This document shows, in pieces, positions 4,469-12,785 of a DNA stretch of 34,056 bases. Source of the DNA: a virus. The number at the start of each line of letters is the position of its first letter. Within the stretch, counting starts at the first letter, position 1. The position numbers and the translations under genes were made by a program. The stretch covers positions 1 through 34,056 of IMG/VR virus record IMGVR_UViG_3300006810_000178; one strand, 5' to 3'. Under the pieces are notes generated by a model, which did no database searches, was not told where the DNA came from, and saw only the letters and a list, made by a program, of their open reading frames with translations.

Positions 4469-6577
4469 TTACCCAACTTTCGTACTTACCGAACCTCTAT
4501 GTGTTGGCGATGGTTCTATATTTCTGGCCGTCTGCGTAAATGATGGCGGTCTTCCTTTACCAGAGATTGAATCCGAAGGTCCGTTATCAGGGCCAGTATT
4601 ACGACTATCTTCTGAACTTTGTTGTCTTATAAGTTCCATGTTTTTAGCTGCATCATTTGCGGCGACCTTCTGTCCAGCAGTAGGATCTACTAGTTCACTT
4701 GAATCTGTAACTGGTGGTTGATTAGCCATTTCTGCATTCAATGATAACGGTGTATCTTTAGTTGGAGAATTAACTTCAATGGCTTCAGCACTACCCCCAG
4801 CGGGCTGTACTGGAGTTGTCATTGTATTTAATTGTTCGGAAGATAAAGGTAAAGTTGTTTCTGATAATGTAGGGAGTTTTGGTATCGATAATGGAGAACT
4901 AGAAGAATTCTCCGTAGCAGACGACCCGACTCCATTAACTTGGGCTCTTGATGGGGTTATTGGAATTTCTCCGGTTGTGGATTTTGTTGTATTAGAAATT
5001 CGCGGCCCGCTATATAAAGTTCTATCAAATATATCATTAAGAATATCAGGAGACTCAGTTCCCGGCGGAGCTGGATACAATTTTGAAAAATTAGAAACAG
5101 CTGGCCCCAATGGTCCTCCATTATCGGGGGTTGTTTGTTGTGGTGTTTGTTGTCGTTGCGGCGTATTTGTTTGGTGTGGTGTTTGTTGTGGTTGCGGGGG
5201 TTGATTCATAACATTAATTTCTTCGAAGATGGTTTCTCCAAGCTCTTTAACTGGCTTTATCCATGCTCCGCTTAAATCTTTACTAATACTAAGAGCCCCT
5301 TCTCTTATATATGGGTCTTGTAATACAGATCTTAATCTTTCAGCTCGTTCTTGTGGGTCTAAATCTGAACTAAATAAGCCAGCATTTTTCATTTCTTCTA
5401 GAGCTTTGATTTCTGCTTCTGAAAGGTTTCCAACAAAAGGGCCTTTTCCATCTTTTATAAATCTATTCACTATAGATTCAAAGGTAGAAATATTTTTCGG
5501 ATCTGCGGCTTCGAAATAATTTGCTAATTTATCAGGTGTGCTGGGTTCTTGCTCTTGTTGAGTTTGAGTTGCTGACGAAGCTTGAGTTGGTGCCGCAGGA
5601 GTACTATTTTCAATCCCAGTCGAAGATTCAATAGATTTCTTAACAGCATCTACTCGTTGATTAGTAAGATTAGTATCCAAATATTCAGATAAAAAATTAT
5701 CTTTTTTCGCAAAAGGAAGCGGTGAGGTATAATCATTACTGAAAGTTTCCAAAATATCAGGTTGTTTTGACATACTGAAATTACTTATCGGATCATTTTC
5801 ATCTTTTATTTGTTGATTAATTGCGGCTTTAATCGGGTCAACTGCTGGTCTTGTTTGCGGATTGGATATTGTTGTACTTGGTGTACTTGGTGTAGATAAT
5901 GTTTGTGCTGTTGAAGATCCGGTCGCAGCGCCTCTTCCGAGGTTAGAAAAGAGTGAAGATCCTGTCGCAGCGCCTCCTCCGAGGTTGGGAAGAAGTGAAG
6001 AACCTAATGATCTTACTCCGGATACAAAATTACCAAGAGATCCTAATCCGGAATTTCCTCTGAAATTACTACTTCTACTATTTCCACCAGAATTCCCTCC
6101 AAAAAAACTATTTACCGGAAAAGACTTTTGAATTAAATTTGGAACTAATGGAGCCATTAAAGCTGTTCCTGTCGATAATCCACTAATCACTCCGCCCATA
6201 CCAAATGATGATAAAATATTATCAAGTCCGCTTTGAATTGGTGAAGGGGTCGTCGATTGTGATTGTGTTCCAGCAGAAAAATTACCAAAACTGCTAATTG
6301 AACGAGTTATTCCTTCCGCAAATTCTTTTAGATTTTTGGTTAATGAAACTATTTCTTTTAGAATTTGGCCTTGAGATAATAAAGATTGCTGAGTAGAATT
6401 GTTTAAATTTTTAACTTCTTCTGAAATAGAAGAACCTTTATTTGCTATTTTTTCTAAACTAGGTTTTAGTTTTAAGCTGTTGGATTCTCGAATAGTTTCT
6501 ATTAAATCTCCAACCCCCAATTCGAAAGGATTTATATTTTCCGAGATTTCTATGTTTTGTGATGTGTTATTTTGCAT
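4469..6577 (-). CDS. low-complexity virion structural protein, 702 aa
   Basis: No enzyme domain is visible. The N-terminal 110 residues are helical with coiled-coil character (LNNSTQQSLLSQGQILKEIV). A hydrophobic glycine-rich stretch follows (about 120-160) and then G/N/S-rich sequence with two copies of a 14-residue unit (GGAATGSSLFSNL type, near 205-235). The rest is mostly S/T/P/Q-rich disordered sequence with a helical island near 360-450; 470-490 is a Q/P/T tract. The composition and overall plan (helical N-terminus, hydrophobic patch, disordered repeats) resemble the larger protein encoded upstream, so the two may be partners in the tail tube or hub. Its 702 residues would also suit a tape measure (T4 gp29 has 590). 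It ends near the shared terminator and is the last gene of the minus-strand operon. Function is inferred from context only. Confidence 0.8.
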   Translation of the reverse strand: MQNNTSQNIEISENINPFELGVGDLIETIRESNSLKLKPSLEKIANKGSSISEEVKNLNNSTQQSLLSQGQILKEIVSLTKNLKEFAEGITRSISSFGNFSAGTQSQSTTPSPIQSGLDNILSSFGMGGVISGLSTGTALMAPLVPNLIQKSFPVNSFFGGNSGGNSRSSNFRGNSGLGSLGNFVSGVRSLGSSLLPNLGGGAATGSSLFSNLGRGAATGSSTAQTLSTPSTPSTTISNPQTRPAVDPIKAAINQQIKDENDPISNFSMSKQPDILETFSNDYTSPLPFAKKDNFLSEYLDTNLTNQRVDAVKKSIESSTGIENSTPAAPTQASSATQTQQEQEPSTPDKLANYFEAADPKNISTFESIVNRFIKDGKGPFVGNLSEAEIKALEEMKNAGLFSSDLDPQERAERLRSVLQDPYIREGALSISKDLSGAWIKPVKELGETIFEEINVMNQPPQPQQTPHQTNTPQRQQTPQQTTPDNGGPLGPAVSNFSKLYPAPPGTESPDILNDIFDRTLYSGPRISNTTKSTTGEIPITPSRAQVNGVGSSATENSSSSPLSIPKLPTLSETTLPLSSEQLNTMTTPVQPAGGSAEAIEVNSPTKDTPLSLNAEMANQPPVTDSSELVDPTAGQKVAANDAAKNMELIRQQSSEDSRNTGPDNGPSDSISGKGRPPSFTQTARNIEPSPTHRGSVSTKVG
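5913..5996. repeat. two tandem 42-bp units
   Basis: GAAGATCC begins two near-identical 42-bp units (5913-5954 and 5955-5996), with a third partial copy starting at 5997. They encode repeated GGAATGSS/RGAATGSS units in the 702-residue protein and keep the frame, so copy number could change without breaking the gene. Confidence 0.7.
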
Positions 6578-6595
6578 ATACGAAGTTACCTTGGT

Positions 6596-6835
6596 TTACC
6601 AAAAGTCATTTCCTCTTGGATCGTGTTTATCCGGATCATATGGTTCTTCTTTGTCGACAGGATCGGGATCGTTCCTTGATGTGGCGGCATCAATGCGCGC
6701 ATTTGGCCAATCTCTATCATCTGAAGTATCTCCAGGTGTCTGTTCGCTGTTGTCAGTTGATTGTTGTTCTTCAGGTTGTTTTTCAGGTTCTTCAACCAAC
6801 CCATCAGTTCCAGATATATCTGGTGGATTAAACAA
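6596..6835 (-). CDS. small acidic P/D/E-rich ORF, about 79 aa, start uncertain
   Basis: This frame fills the gap between the two large minus-strand genes. It encodes a very acidic sequence (EEPEKQPEEQQ, then DPDPVDKEEPYDPD, ending GNDFW) with A/T-ending codons like its neighbours. There is no ATG: TTG at 6835 is the first usual start, and the frame stays open upstream to 6883, overlapping the end of the 1111-residue gene in the -1 frame relative to it. A competing frame at 6840-6586 has an ATG (MSCLIHQ) but its lysine/asparagine-rich product looks like an out-of-frame shadow. It may be a translationally coupled small protein. Function unknown. Confidence 0.4.
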   Translation of the reverse strand: MFNPPDISGTDGLVEEPEKQPEEQQSTDNSEQTPGDTSDDRDWPNARIDAATSRNDPDPVDKEEPYDPDKHDPRGNDFW

Positions 6836-6852
6836 CTCATAATTGATTTGTT

Positions 6853-9800
6853 CTAATGGTTCTTCTTGATCTTTGAAGGCAATTCAAGCGGTTTTCCTAG
6901 GGTTACAGAAACAAGTTCTTTATGCGTATTTTCACTAATTTCGCCATTTTCGTATTTTTCATTCAAAATTTTAATAATAGCTGAAACGGATGGATTTTCA
7001 ACTAATCCTTTGGAACCTTTCCCTTCAACAATTTCAAATCCAAGGGCTTTTGCTGCATCTCTAAGTTGACCAGCAACACTCGCCCCTTGAGCAATTATTT
7101 TTTTCGCTCCTTCTAGAATAATTCCTTTATCTATTAATTCTTGAAATACTCTACTTGGTTCTACTACACTACCTTGCGCATAGCCTTGTCCGCGCAATCC
7201 CATATGTGTAGTATCTCTTTGTCCTTTATTGTTTAAGCCTTCGGCCTTAAATGTGACAATATTTTCTTTTTTTACGTCATTTGATTCTAGGAATTCCATA
7301 AAATCTTTTGACATTTTGTGACCTTCACGGCCCAATACTACAAAATCAACTCCCTTTGCTTTGGCAGCATTAATATACATTTTTGCTTCTTTTTCGCTGA
7401 AGTGCGGGAGTATAAATACCTTTGTGAAATCTTTTCCACTTTTTTTGATATTTGTTTGTATTAATTCTTCAATTTGTTCTTGCGTTTTAGCTCTTTTTCC
7501 AGTACCAGGTGCGATTTGGACCACCATTGCAAAATTAGGAGAACCTTTGCCTGTAGTTGCTACAGCAGGTTCTTGTAGTTTCATATCTACCATATCTTCG
7601 GCTTGGAATGCCGAAAAGAGTGTAGATTTAGCTTTAGTGTATCCTCTTTCTAAATCTTTAATAAAATCAAATACACTAGCTGGATCTAAGAGTCCTCCTC
7701 CGTATTCTTTAGTTTCAAAATGTAAGTGTGGAGCGGTTATTTCTCCCCATCCATTTTCGTCAAGAAATTTAACAGTGTCATCTAGTGCCCTTTGATATAT
7801 TTCTTGTTTTTTTTCGGTAGTTAATTTTTCTTTTCCAAATGATCTTTCAAATGCATCTAAATATTCACCATACCTTTTTTGCGCTGCTCTTCCAAAATAA
7901 GTTCCACTTCCGGTTACAGTAGAAATTTGATCTCCTTGAGTTACATCATCTCCTACTTTATATGGTTTACCAGTATTTGGGTTTATTATCGGACCACCGG
8001 TGTGTAGGAAACGGTATACGATCCCATCCTTTCCTTTTATCTTAATAACTTTTCCAGCCTTTGGGGAAACACTACTTGAAGCTTGAATTATTTTTCCGTT
8101 AACTGGTGCAAAAATAGGCGCATTTTGACCAATAAGTAACCTATTAGTTACTGGGTCAATTGCATACATATCAACTCCATAGTGTTTGCGGGTTCCGCCG
8201 GTCGCTGTTCGCCTAATATCAAAAGCTCCGGAAGTAATACCTTGAACATTTCCTTTTGGTGTTATATATGATAATGCTCCAGTTATTGGCGTAATTCTTC
8301 CAAATTTATCGACATTAAGTTGAGCCCCTCCGGGCTTTCCATAAGGATAAAACTTTGTACCAACAACCTTTTGAGAGGTTTCGGTAACTCCTGTTTTTTT
8401 GGTTTGTTCAAATAATGATAAAACCGGTTGTGTTTTTTTCGTTGAAGGTATTTGTTGGCTTTGTTGCGTAGGCGATGTGATTGTAGAGGAAACTTCACCA
8501 TTTTCCGCAATCCATTTTTGATAAGCAGCATAAGCTTTTTTGGTTTTTTCGAGCCAAGCTTGTTCTTCTCTAACTATACCAGCTCCATGTATATTAGAAT
8601 ATTCTGATCTATCTTTTCTACTCCAAGTTTCTTTCGAGTTATACACTTTACCAGTTCCGGTAATAGTTTGGCTTCTTGCTGCACTTGCTGCAACAGATCC
8701 AGAAGAGTTTTGAGTTCCGAAATTACTATAATTTGAACCAGCTAATACTTGTTCTACAATTTTATCCATTTGGGCTTGTAACGCAGGATCGCCCATTAAT
8801 TTATTATAATTTTGATTAAACTTTCCACCCGAGTGAAATGGAGCGTAATAGCTACTATTTCCGCTTCCCATTGCATCCATTAACGAACTATAAGTTCCAG
8901 GGTGAGCATTAACCCTATTCATTAAAGTTTCTATTAATCCCATTTGGGTTTCTTTATCTTTATATCCCACTTCTGATAAAGTCAATGCCTGCAATCTTTT
9001 AAGAACTTTGGGATCTTTAAGTTCTTCTCTAAATCTATCTCTTTTGAATGGATCTCGAATCTCGGCCGGCATTTGATTTGGTTGAATTGTATTTGTTGTT
9101 TGTGCGGCTGGTGTTGTTGGGGGAGCTTGAGAAGAAGTTGGTTGATTCGGATGTTCAGTATTGTATCTATTTATAAAACTTTTTATAACAGCTTCGCCAC
9201 TATTCTGTAATACGAACTGTAGCGTAGGGTCGGATGATGCCTCAGTTAACAAACCAGGGGGCCAGTTATAACCTGTTGGTAGACCTAAATTCTTAGCAAG
9301 TTGCTCGATATTTTGTGCGGCTGGTGTTGTTAGAGAAGTTTGAGAAGGAGACTGAGGAGTCTGCGTTATAGGCATATCGCCGCTAGATCCAAATCTTTCT
9401 TGTATTTCTTTTAACACATTACTGGTAAAATCAGCTGACCCTGAAGATACAGAAGAATCAGAATTTTCTGAAACATTACTGGGTGAAAATTGTTGTAAAA
9501 CATTAACAGCGGCGTCTAAAGCTTGTCCAGCTGGACCAGCCTTTGGAATAAGACCATTAGTAGATGTATGCGCGTTTTTTGTATTTGATAAAGTGGCCCT
9601 ACTAGCCCCCGCAGCGTTTGCAGCAAGAGCGGCGGCTGCTAAACCTGCAAATATAGGCTTTTTTAACATTGATCCAAACATACCACCAATATCCCCCCCT
9701 GTTGCAGTAGGTTGATGGAAAAGTTGACTTCCTCCATACCCAATTCCAGAAGTTTGGGTATATGTTGGTGAAGCTGAAGTCATCGACTTCATATATTTAT

Positions 9801-10188
9801 TGATAGCAGACAGACTGGTATTTAATGAAGAAGCAGAATCCGATGCTAATGTTGATGATGATACGTTTGGAGAGGCACCGGCGCTTGGTCCTTTTGGTGG
9901 TGTCGGCCTTCCGTAACTAGACATATTCCCATAGGATTTAAACGATGATCTAGATTGTTCGAGGAATGAATTTAGGGTTTTTAACGATTGAGATATTTCT
10001 TTTTGTAACCGTATATTTTGTTGAGTTAAAGAATTATTGGTTTTAATACCACCCAAGGTTTGTATATTGTTACGTTCTATGGCATTGATTTGGGAATCAA
10101 TATTAAGATCATCGTTTTGTGAATTAGGCATAAATTGACCTAAATCTCCACCAATACCTTTTTCTGAAGCCGCTTCTCTGAAATTCAA
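6853..10188 (-). CDS. tape-measure/hub candidate with SleB-like and M23 peptidase domains, 1111 aa
   Basis: Residues 1-100 are helical; 175-195 form an alanine-rich hydrophobic segment that could be a membrane helix. Residues 200-390 are low complexity. Residues about 395-480 resemble a SleB-type cell wall hydrolase: LTLSEVGY with E406 as likely catalytic acid, followed by the helix ending in NRV (425-427). Residues about 660-840 form an M23 (LytM) zinc peptidase: H669xxxD673, H729, and HLHFE with H821/H823, so all expected ligands are present; about 90 residues are inserted before the last motif. The remaining 870-1111 is an uncharacterised alpha/beta region. It starts 15 bases after the frameshift extension of gp26, the usual place of a tape measure gene behind its chaperones. 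Tape measure proteins often carry such hydrolases to open peptidoglycan during DNA entry. A large hub protein is the main alternative. Confidence 0.85.
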   Translation of the reverse strand: MNFREAASEKGIGGDLGQFMPNSQNDDLNIDSQINAIERNNIQTLGGIKTNNSLTQQNIRLQKEISQSLKTLNSFLEQSRSSFKSYGNMSSYGRPTPPKGPSAGASPNVSSSTLASDSASSLNTSLSAINKYMKSMTSASPTYTQTSGIGYGGSQLFHQPTATGGDIGGMFGSMLKKPIFAGLAAAALAANAAGASRATLSNTKNAHTSTNGLIPKAGPAGQALDAAVNVLQQFSPSNVSENSDSSVSSGSADFTSNVLKEIQERFGSSGDMPITQTPQSPSQTSLTTPAAQNIEQLAKNLGLPTGYNWPPGLLTEASSDPTLQFVLQNSGEAVIKSFINRYNTEHPNQPTSSQAPPTTPAAQTTNTIQPNQMPAEIRDPFKRDRFREELKDPKVLKRLQALTLSEVGYKDKETQMGLIETLMNRVNAHPGTYSSLMDAMGSGNSSYYAPFHSGGKFNQNYNKLMGDPALQAQMDKIVEQVLAGSNYSNFGTQNSSGSVAASAARSQTITGTGKVYNSKETWSRKDRSEYSNIHGAGIVREEQAWLEKTKKAYAAYQKWIAENGEVSSTITSPTQQSQQIPSTKKTQPVLSLFEQTKKTGVTETSQKVVGTKFYPYGKPGGAQLNVDKFGRITPITGALSYITPKGNVQGITSGAFDIRRTATGGTRKHYGVDMYAIDPVTNRLLIGQNAPIFAPVNGKIIQASSSVSPKAGKVIKIKGKDGIVYRFLHTGGPIINPNTGKPYKVGDDVTQGDQISTVTGSGTYFGRAAQKRYGEYLDAFERSFGKEKLTTEKKQEIYQRALDDTVKFLDENGWGEITAPHLHFETKEYGGGLLDPASVFDFIKDLERGYTKAKSTLFSAFQAEDMVDMKLQEPAVATTGKGSPNFAMVVQIAPGTGKRAKTQEQIEELIQTNIKKSGKDFTKVFILPHFSEKEAKMYINAAKAKGVDFVVLGREGHKMSKDFMEFLESNDVKKENIVTFKAEGLNNKGQRDTTHMGLRGQGYAQGSVVEPSRVFQELIDKGIILEGAKKIIAQGASVAGQLRDAAKALGFEIVEGKGSKGLVENPSVSAIIKILNEKYENGEISENTHKELVSVTLGKPLELPSKIKKNH

Positions 10189-10203
10189 TGCTATATCTTT
10201 CCG

Positions 10204-10377
10204 TTAATTTGATGATTTCTTTTCAATAAATGATTTTAACAATTCTACATAAATATCCCGTTCAAATGGGACCATATTCTCTAATTCACTTATTGAATAT
10301 TTATGATGCTGAGCCATTGCAAAATTTACTTTAAAGTAATTTTCCAAGTTATTATGACTCAGCGCCAAGAGAAAAAA
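10204..10377 (-). CDS. frameshift extension of gp26 (tail chaperone T-like segment)
   Basis: The -1 frame relative to gp26 stays open from the slippery site to TAA at 10206-10204 and encodes 55 residues after the shift, beginning LLALSHNNLENYFKVNFAMA and continuing QHHKYSISELENMVPFERDI. The sequence looks like a real domain: aromatic and charged residues in a helical pattern with ELENMVPFERDIYVELL. The product with gp26 would be 286 residues. An ATG at 10317 could start a 37-residue protein on its own, but coding-like sequence upstream of it in the same frame favours the frameshift. In many tailed phages a G/GT pair made this way chaperones the tape measure protein, whose candidate gene follows directly. 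Confidence 0.7.
   Translation of the reverse strand, partial: FFLLALSHNNLENYFKVNFAMAQHHKYSISELENMVPFERDIYVELLKSFIEKKSSN
10308..10377 (-). promoter_or_regulatory. -1 ribosomal frameshift signal at the end of gp26
   Basis: On the minus strand, T TTT TTC (10377-10371) in the gp26 frame is a canonical X XXY YYZ heptamer. After a 7-base spacer, GCTGAGTCAT (10363-10354) pairs with ATGGCTCAGC (10317-10308) in a 10-bp stem with one G-U pair. The 36-base loop contains TTACTTTAAAGTAA, itself self-complementary. The gp26 stop (10361-10359) lies inside the stem. Slip site, spacer and stem all match known stimulators of -1 frameshifting. Confidence 0.75.
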
Positions 10378-11063
10378 TCGTTTAGTGACCTAAGTACGAT
10401 TTTCTTATCAATACCAGATGAATCTGTGTAAAACAATTCGTGCTTCATAGTGGGCGAATTTGATAGAAATTCCTGAACCTTTGAGAAAGTTTTTAGATCC
10501 AATGCTTCGAGAAAATCTCCAATTTCTTCTGGTGATAAATCTTCAGAATCATAGACCTCATCTCCATTATAAATTTGTTTTACACAACGAATAATAAGTT
10601 CAAACATATGTTCTTTTTCAATATCCAAAAATGTATCATCACTATAAAGGGCTGCTGATGGGTATTTCATTATAAATCCGGAATTATCATCTATTTTAAT
10701 ATTTGGATCGTTTTGTTTCGGGAAAACAACTTTTATCGTATCAAGATCTATTTCAAAATCATATAATTGCCCGTCATCTACATCTCGGAATGAAATATTA
10801 ACAATATTATCAACCGAAAACGATCTAATTTTCAAAAATGTATATTCCAAATCAAAGATAGTCAATTCGTCTGTATCTAATTCATCAAGGCAGCAATTCG
10901 TGACAATTTGTTTAATAGCAACTAATATATCAGTTGGCTCTTCACTTTCTTTTGCAATTAACAGAAGTTTTTCTTCTTTAACTAAGAAAGGTCGAAATTT
11001 AAATTCTTTATCCATAGATGGAATTTTTATAGTATGAATAGGGTGTTCAATTTTTGGTAACAT
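10359..11063 (-). CDS. 26: gp26-like baseplate hub/tail chaperone protein
   Basis: T4 gp26 (208 aa) is a baseplate hub assembly factor. This 234-residue protein has the family's N-terminal pattern IKIPSMDKEFKFRPFLVKEEKLLLIAKESE, then a beta-rich middle with FRDVDDGQLYDFEIDLDTIKV and a helical end with DLSPEEIGDFLEALDLKTFSKVQEFL. The last codons before the stop contain the slippery T-run, so a fraction of ribosomes should read on into the 55-residue extension. The gene is preceded by TGGAGTAATT as ribosome site. Its position ahead of a tape-measure-like gene supports a chaperone role, equivalent to gpG of lambda-like phages; that equivalence is inferred. Confidence 0.85.
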   Translation of the reverse strand: MLPKIEHPIHTIKIPSMDKEFKFRPFLVKEEKLLLIAKESEEPTDILVAIKQIVTNCCLDELDTDELTIFDLEYTFLKIRSFSVDNIVNISFRDVDDGQLYDFEIDLDTIKVVFPKQNDPNIKIDDNSGFIMKYPSAALYSDDTFLDIEKEHMFELIIRCVKQIYNGDEVYDSEDLSPEEIGDFLEALDLKTFSKVQEFLSNSPTMKHELFYTDSSGIDKKIVLRSLNDFFSWR

Positions 11064-11105
11064 AATTACTCCATTAAAAGTTTAGTATAATCAAAATCAA
11101 TTTAT

Positions 11106-11735
11106 TTAATAAGTCACTAAAGGATCTTTCAATCCACCGCCTTCTATGGTAAACTGAGAATAAGTTATTGAGGTTGCAAGGCGTATTAAATCGCCTTTAT
11201 CGTTCCATGCTAATGGCATTTCCAACAAAGAAGAAGGGAATGCTTCGTATAGATTTATCTTTTTAACAATATTTCCGACCTGGTCATATAAAAATATTTG
11301 CATGGTACTTGTGTATTCACTTTTATATTTTGAAACATATTTTGGTATTCTAATTCCGGATTCCGAACCATTAAATTCAAATATAGTTCTCATCCAATCA
11401 TACCAAAAATGTAATAGATCGGCCTTTTTATCTAATAAGATAGAAAAAGTTGTATCGTGATAATATGAATTGAATGGGATCTTTTGGGTTGGACCAAATC
11501 CGAATCTTTGTACTTCAGCGGAAAGTAAAGAAACCCCAGGTATTTTTACTTGATCAATTCTATATCGTAATATGTCATTGGTTACATTAAAGAGGGACTT
11601 TTCAGTTCCATCATAACTTTCTAGTTTTTTATTTTGTAATATTGGCGGAATTGATAATGCAACCTCAAATGCATGAGGTTTTAAATAGCCATATCCGCTT
11701 ATATTAGATTTAAAATTGTTTAGGTTAAATCCCAT
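11106..11735 (-). CDS. tail-tube-like protein (gp54 tube initiator or gp19 paralogue)
   Basis: The 209 residues begin MGFNLNNFKSNISGYGYLKPHAFEVALSI, as tail tube proteins of marine T4-like phages do. Tube-family features follow: a DQVKIPGVSL strand, FGFGPTQKIP, DTTFSILLDKKADLLHFWYDWM and a final beta segment (RLATSITYSQFTIEG). T4 gp54, which starts tube polymerisation on gp48, is a structural relative of the gp19 tube protein and shows the same arrangement around its FRMD-W segment. gp48 is encoded just across the divergent promoter, which favours gp54. True gp19 normally sits beside the sheath gene, which is absent here. The 3' end of the gene upstream overlaps its start by one base. Confidence 0.7.
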   Translation of the reverse strand: MGFNLNNFKSNISGYGYLKPHAFEVALSIPPILQNKKLESYDGTEKSLFNVTNDILRYRIDQVKIPGVSLLSAEVQRFGFGPTQKIPFNSYYHDTTFSILLDKKADLLHFWYDWMRTIFEFNGSESGIRIPKYVSKYKSEYTSTMQIFLYDQVGNIVKKINLYEAFPSSLLEMPLAWNDKGDLIRLATSITYSQFTIEGGGLKDPLVTY

Positions 11736-12301
11736 TATCTTTTTCTTTTACTACTGTTATAAATCCAACGTTGTAATGGTAACACTGCTACTTTAGACCA
11801 TTCAGAAGGAGCTACTAATTGAAATTTACTTTTTACATGACTATATAAATATCTTTTTATACACCCGTCAATTCCATCAAATCTAGTTGACATTTGTTTA
11901 AGCATTCTATAAGTTACATTTATTTTAGTGGTTTTGTCAAATTTATTATTGTTAGTTATTTTACTTAATTCTTGAAGAAGTGCAATCCTCATTGTTTCTG
12001 GTAAGTAGTGTAAATTTATACCCAAGAAACCATTGGCATAATATTCAATCGGAATAACCAATGGAAATGCATCATAATAAGGCAATATATGTTTATATTT
12101 TGGATCATATGAATATAAATACATTCTACCTAGTTCCGGAAATCCTACTTTTTGAAATGATTTGGCTTGTGGGTTTCTTGTAGTTGCGGTTTTTAATTTT
12201 AAAATTAAGTCTCGAATCCAATTGATTGCAGATTTTCTTTGTTCTTGTAGTTCGTAAGACGATTTGTTAAGTAAATCTTGAAAATTCGTATTCTTTGACA
12301 T
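11735..12301 (-). CDS. conserved T4-like phage protein, 188 aa
   Basis: The most recognisable segment is GRMYLYSYDPKYKHILPYYD followed by AFPLVIPI and GFLGINLHYLP (about residues 58-103), a pattern I associate with a protein conserved in marine T4-like phages. I cannot tie it to a T4 gene. The N-terminus is helical and charged; the C-terminus is basic (KWS/KRKR type), ending IYNSSKRKR. There is no signal peptide or transmembrane segment. The gene is packed between gp4 and the tube-like gene with a 1-base overlap on one side and none on the other, so a virion assembly role is likely. Confidence 0.75.
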   Translation of the reverse strand: MSKNTNFQDLLNKSSYELQEQRKSAINWIRDLILKLKTATTRNPQAKSFQKVGFPELGRMYLYSYDPKYKHILPYYDAFPLVIPIEYYANGFLGINLHYLPETMRIALLQELSKITNNNKFDKTTKINVTYRMLKQMSTRFDGIDGCIKRYLYSHVKSKFQLVAPSEWSKVAVLPLQRWIYNSSKRKR

Positions 12302-12748
12302 TTATAATATACCTAATTCTTTTTCTGTGAAAATCTTAAAGCTCCAACCACGATCATTACAATACTGTTCGGCGGCTTCCCATTTTGCTTGATTCACTCC
12401 CCAATTTTTAACTTCGGTCAAATAACTTTTTGTTATTTTTGCTTTCTTTTTTGGCTCGGTTGTAAATTTTAATGGCTTCACTTCAATCAATATGGTTTCC
12501 TTCATTCCTTTACTATTTATTTTAGATACTATGAAGTCTGGAAAATAACGATGTATTTTATTGTCAATTGGAGAGCGATATGGAATAGATAGTTCTTCCG
12601 ACGCCCAAGTAATTATTTCCTTTCTATTGTCTAAATACAACATTAATTTAAGCTCATATCCAGAACGATAAACAATATTTGTTGGATCTCCTTTGTATTT
12701 TTCTGGATATTTCGGTTTAAAAAAACCTTGAGTGTATTTTTTCGACAT
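12302..12748 (-). CDS. 4: gp4 head completion protein (nuclease-like)
   Basis: gp4 of T4 (150 aa) is needed to finish DNA-filled heads before tail joining. This 148-residue protein contains the family signature: GFFKPKYPEKYKGDPTNIVY, RSGYELK, WASEELSIPYRSPID, HRYFPDF and ILIEVKP, ending NQAKWEAAEQYCNDRGWSFK. These match a TnsA/PD-(D/E)xK nuclease core with E32, D71, E89 and K91 as candidate active-site residues, so it may trim DNA ends. It is the first gene of the minus-strand operon, 38 bases downstream of a late promoter motif. Confidence 0.9.
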   Translation of the reverse strand: MSKKYTQGFFKPKYPEKYKGDPTNIVYRSGYELKLMLYLDNRKEIITWASEELSIPYRSPIDNKIHRYFPDFIVSKINSKGMKETILIEVKPLKFTTEPKKKAKITKSYLTEVKNWGVNQAKWEAAEQYCNDRGWSFKIFTEKELGIL

Positions 12749-12785
12749 AATTCTACTAGATTACTTAATAAATAATAATTTAATA

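Noticed and set aside
6586-6840. Minus-strand frame MSCLIHQ..., 84 residues
   Set aside because: It has an ATG but its K/N/L-rich sequence looks like the out-of-frame reading of the acidic ORF; kept only as an alternative.
4449-6842. Plus-strand open frames opposite the 702-residue protein (e.g. 4779-5204, 5862-6131, 6399-6842)
   Set aside because: They are fragmentary, have no ribosome sites, and encode cysteine/valine-rich low-complexity sequence explained as antisense of Q/P/S/T codons.
11844-12121. Further TATAAATA matches inside genes (11844-11851, 12114-12121; also 15420-15427)
   Set aside because: The first two are antisense to the gene they lie in and the third is within the gp27-like gene far from any start. 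Several chance matches are expected in DNA this AT-rich.
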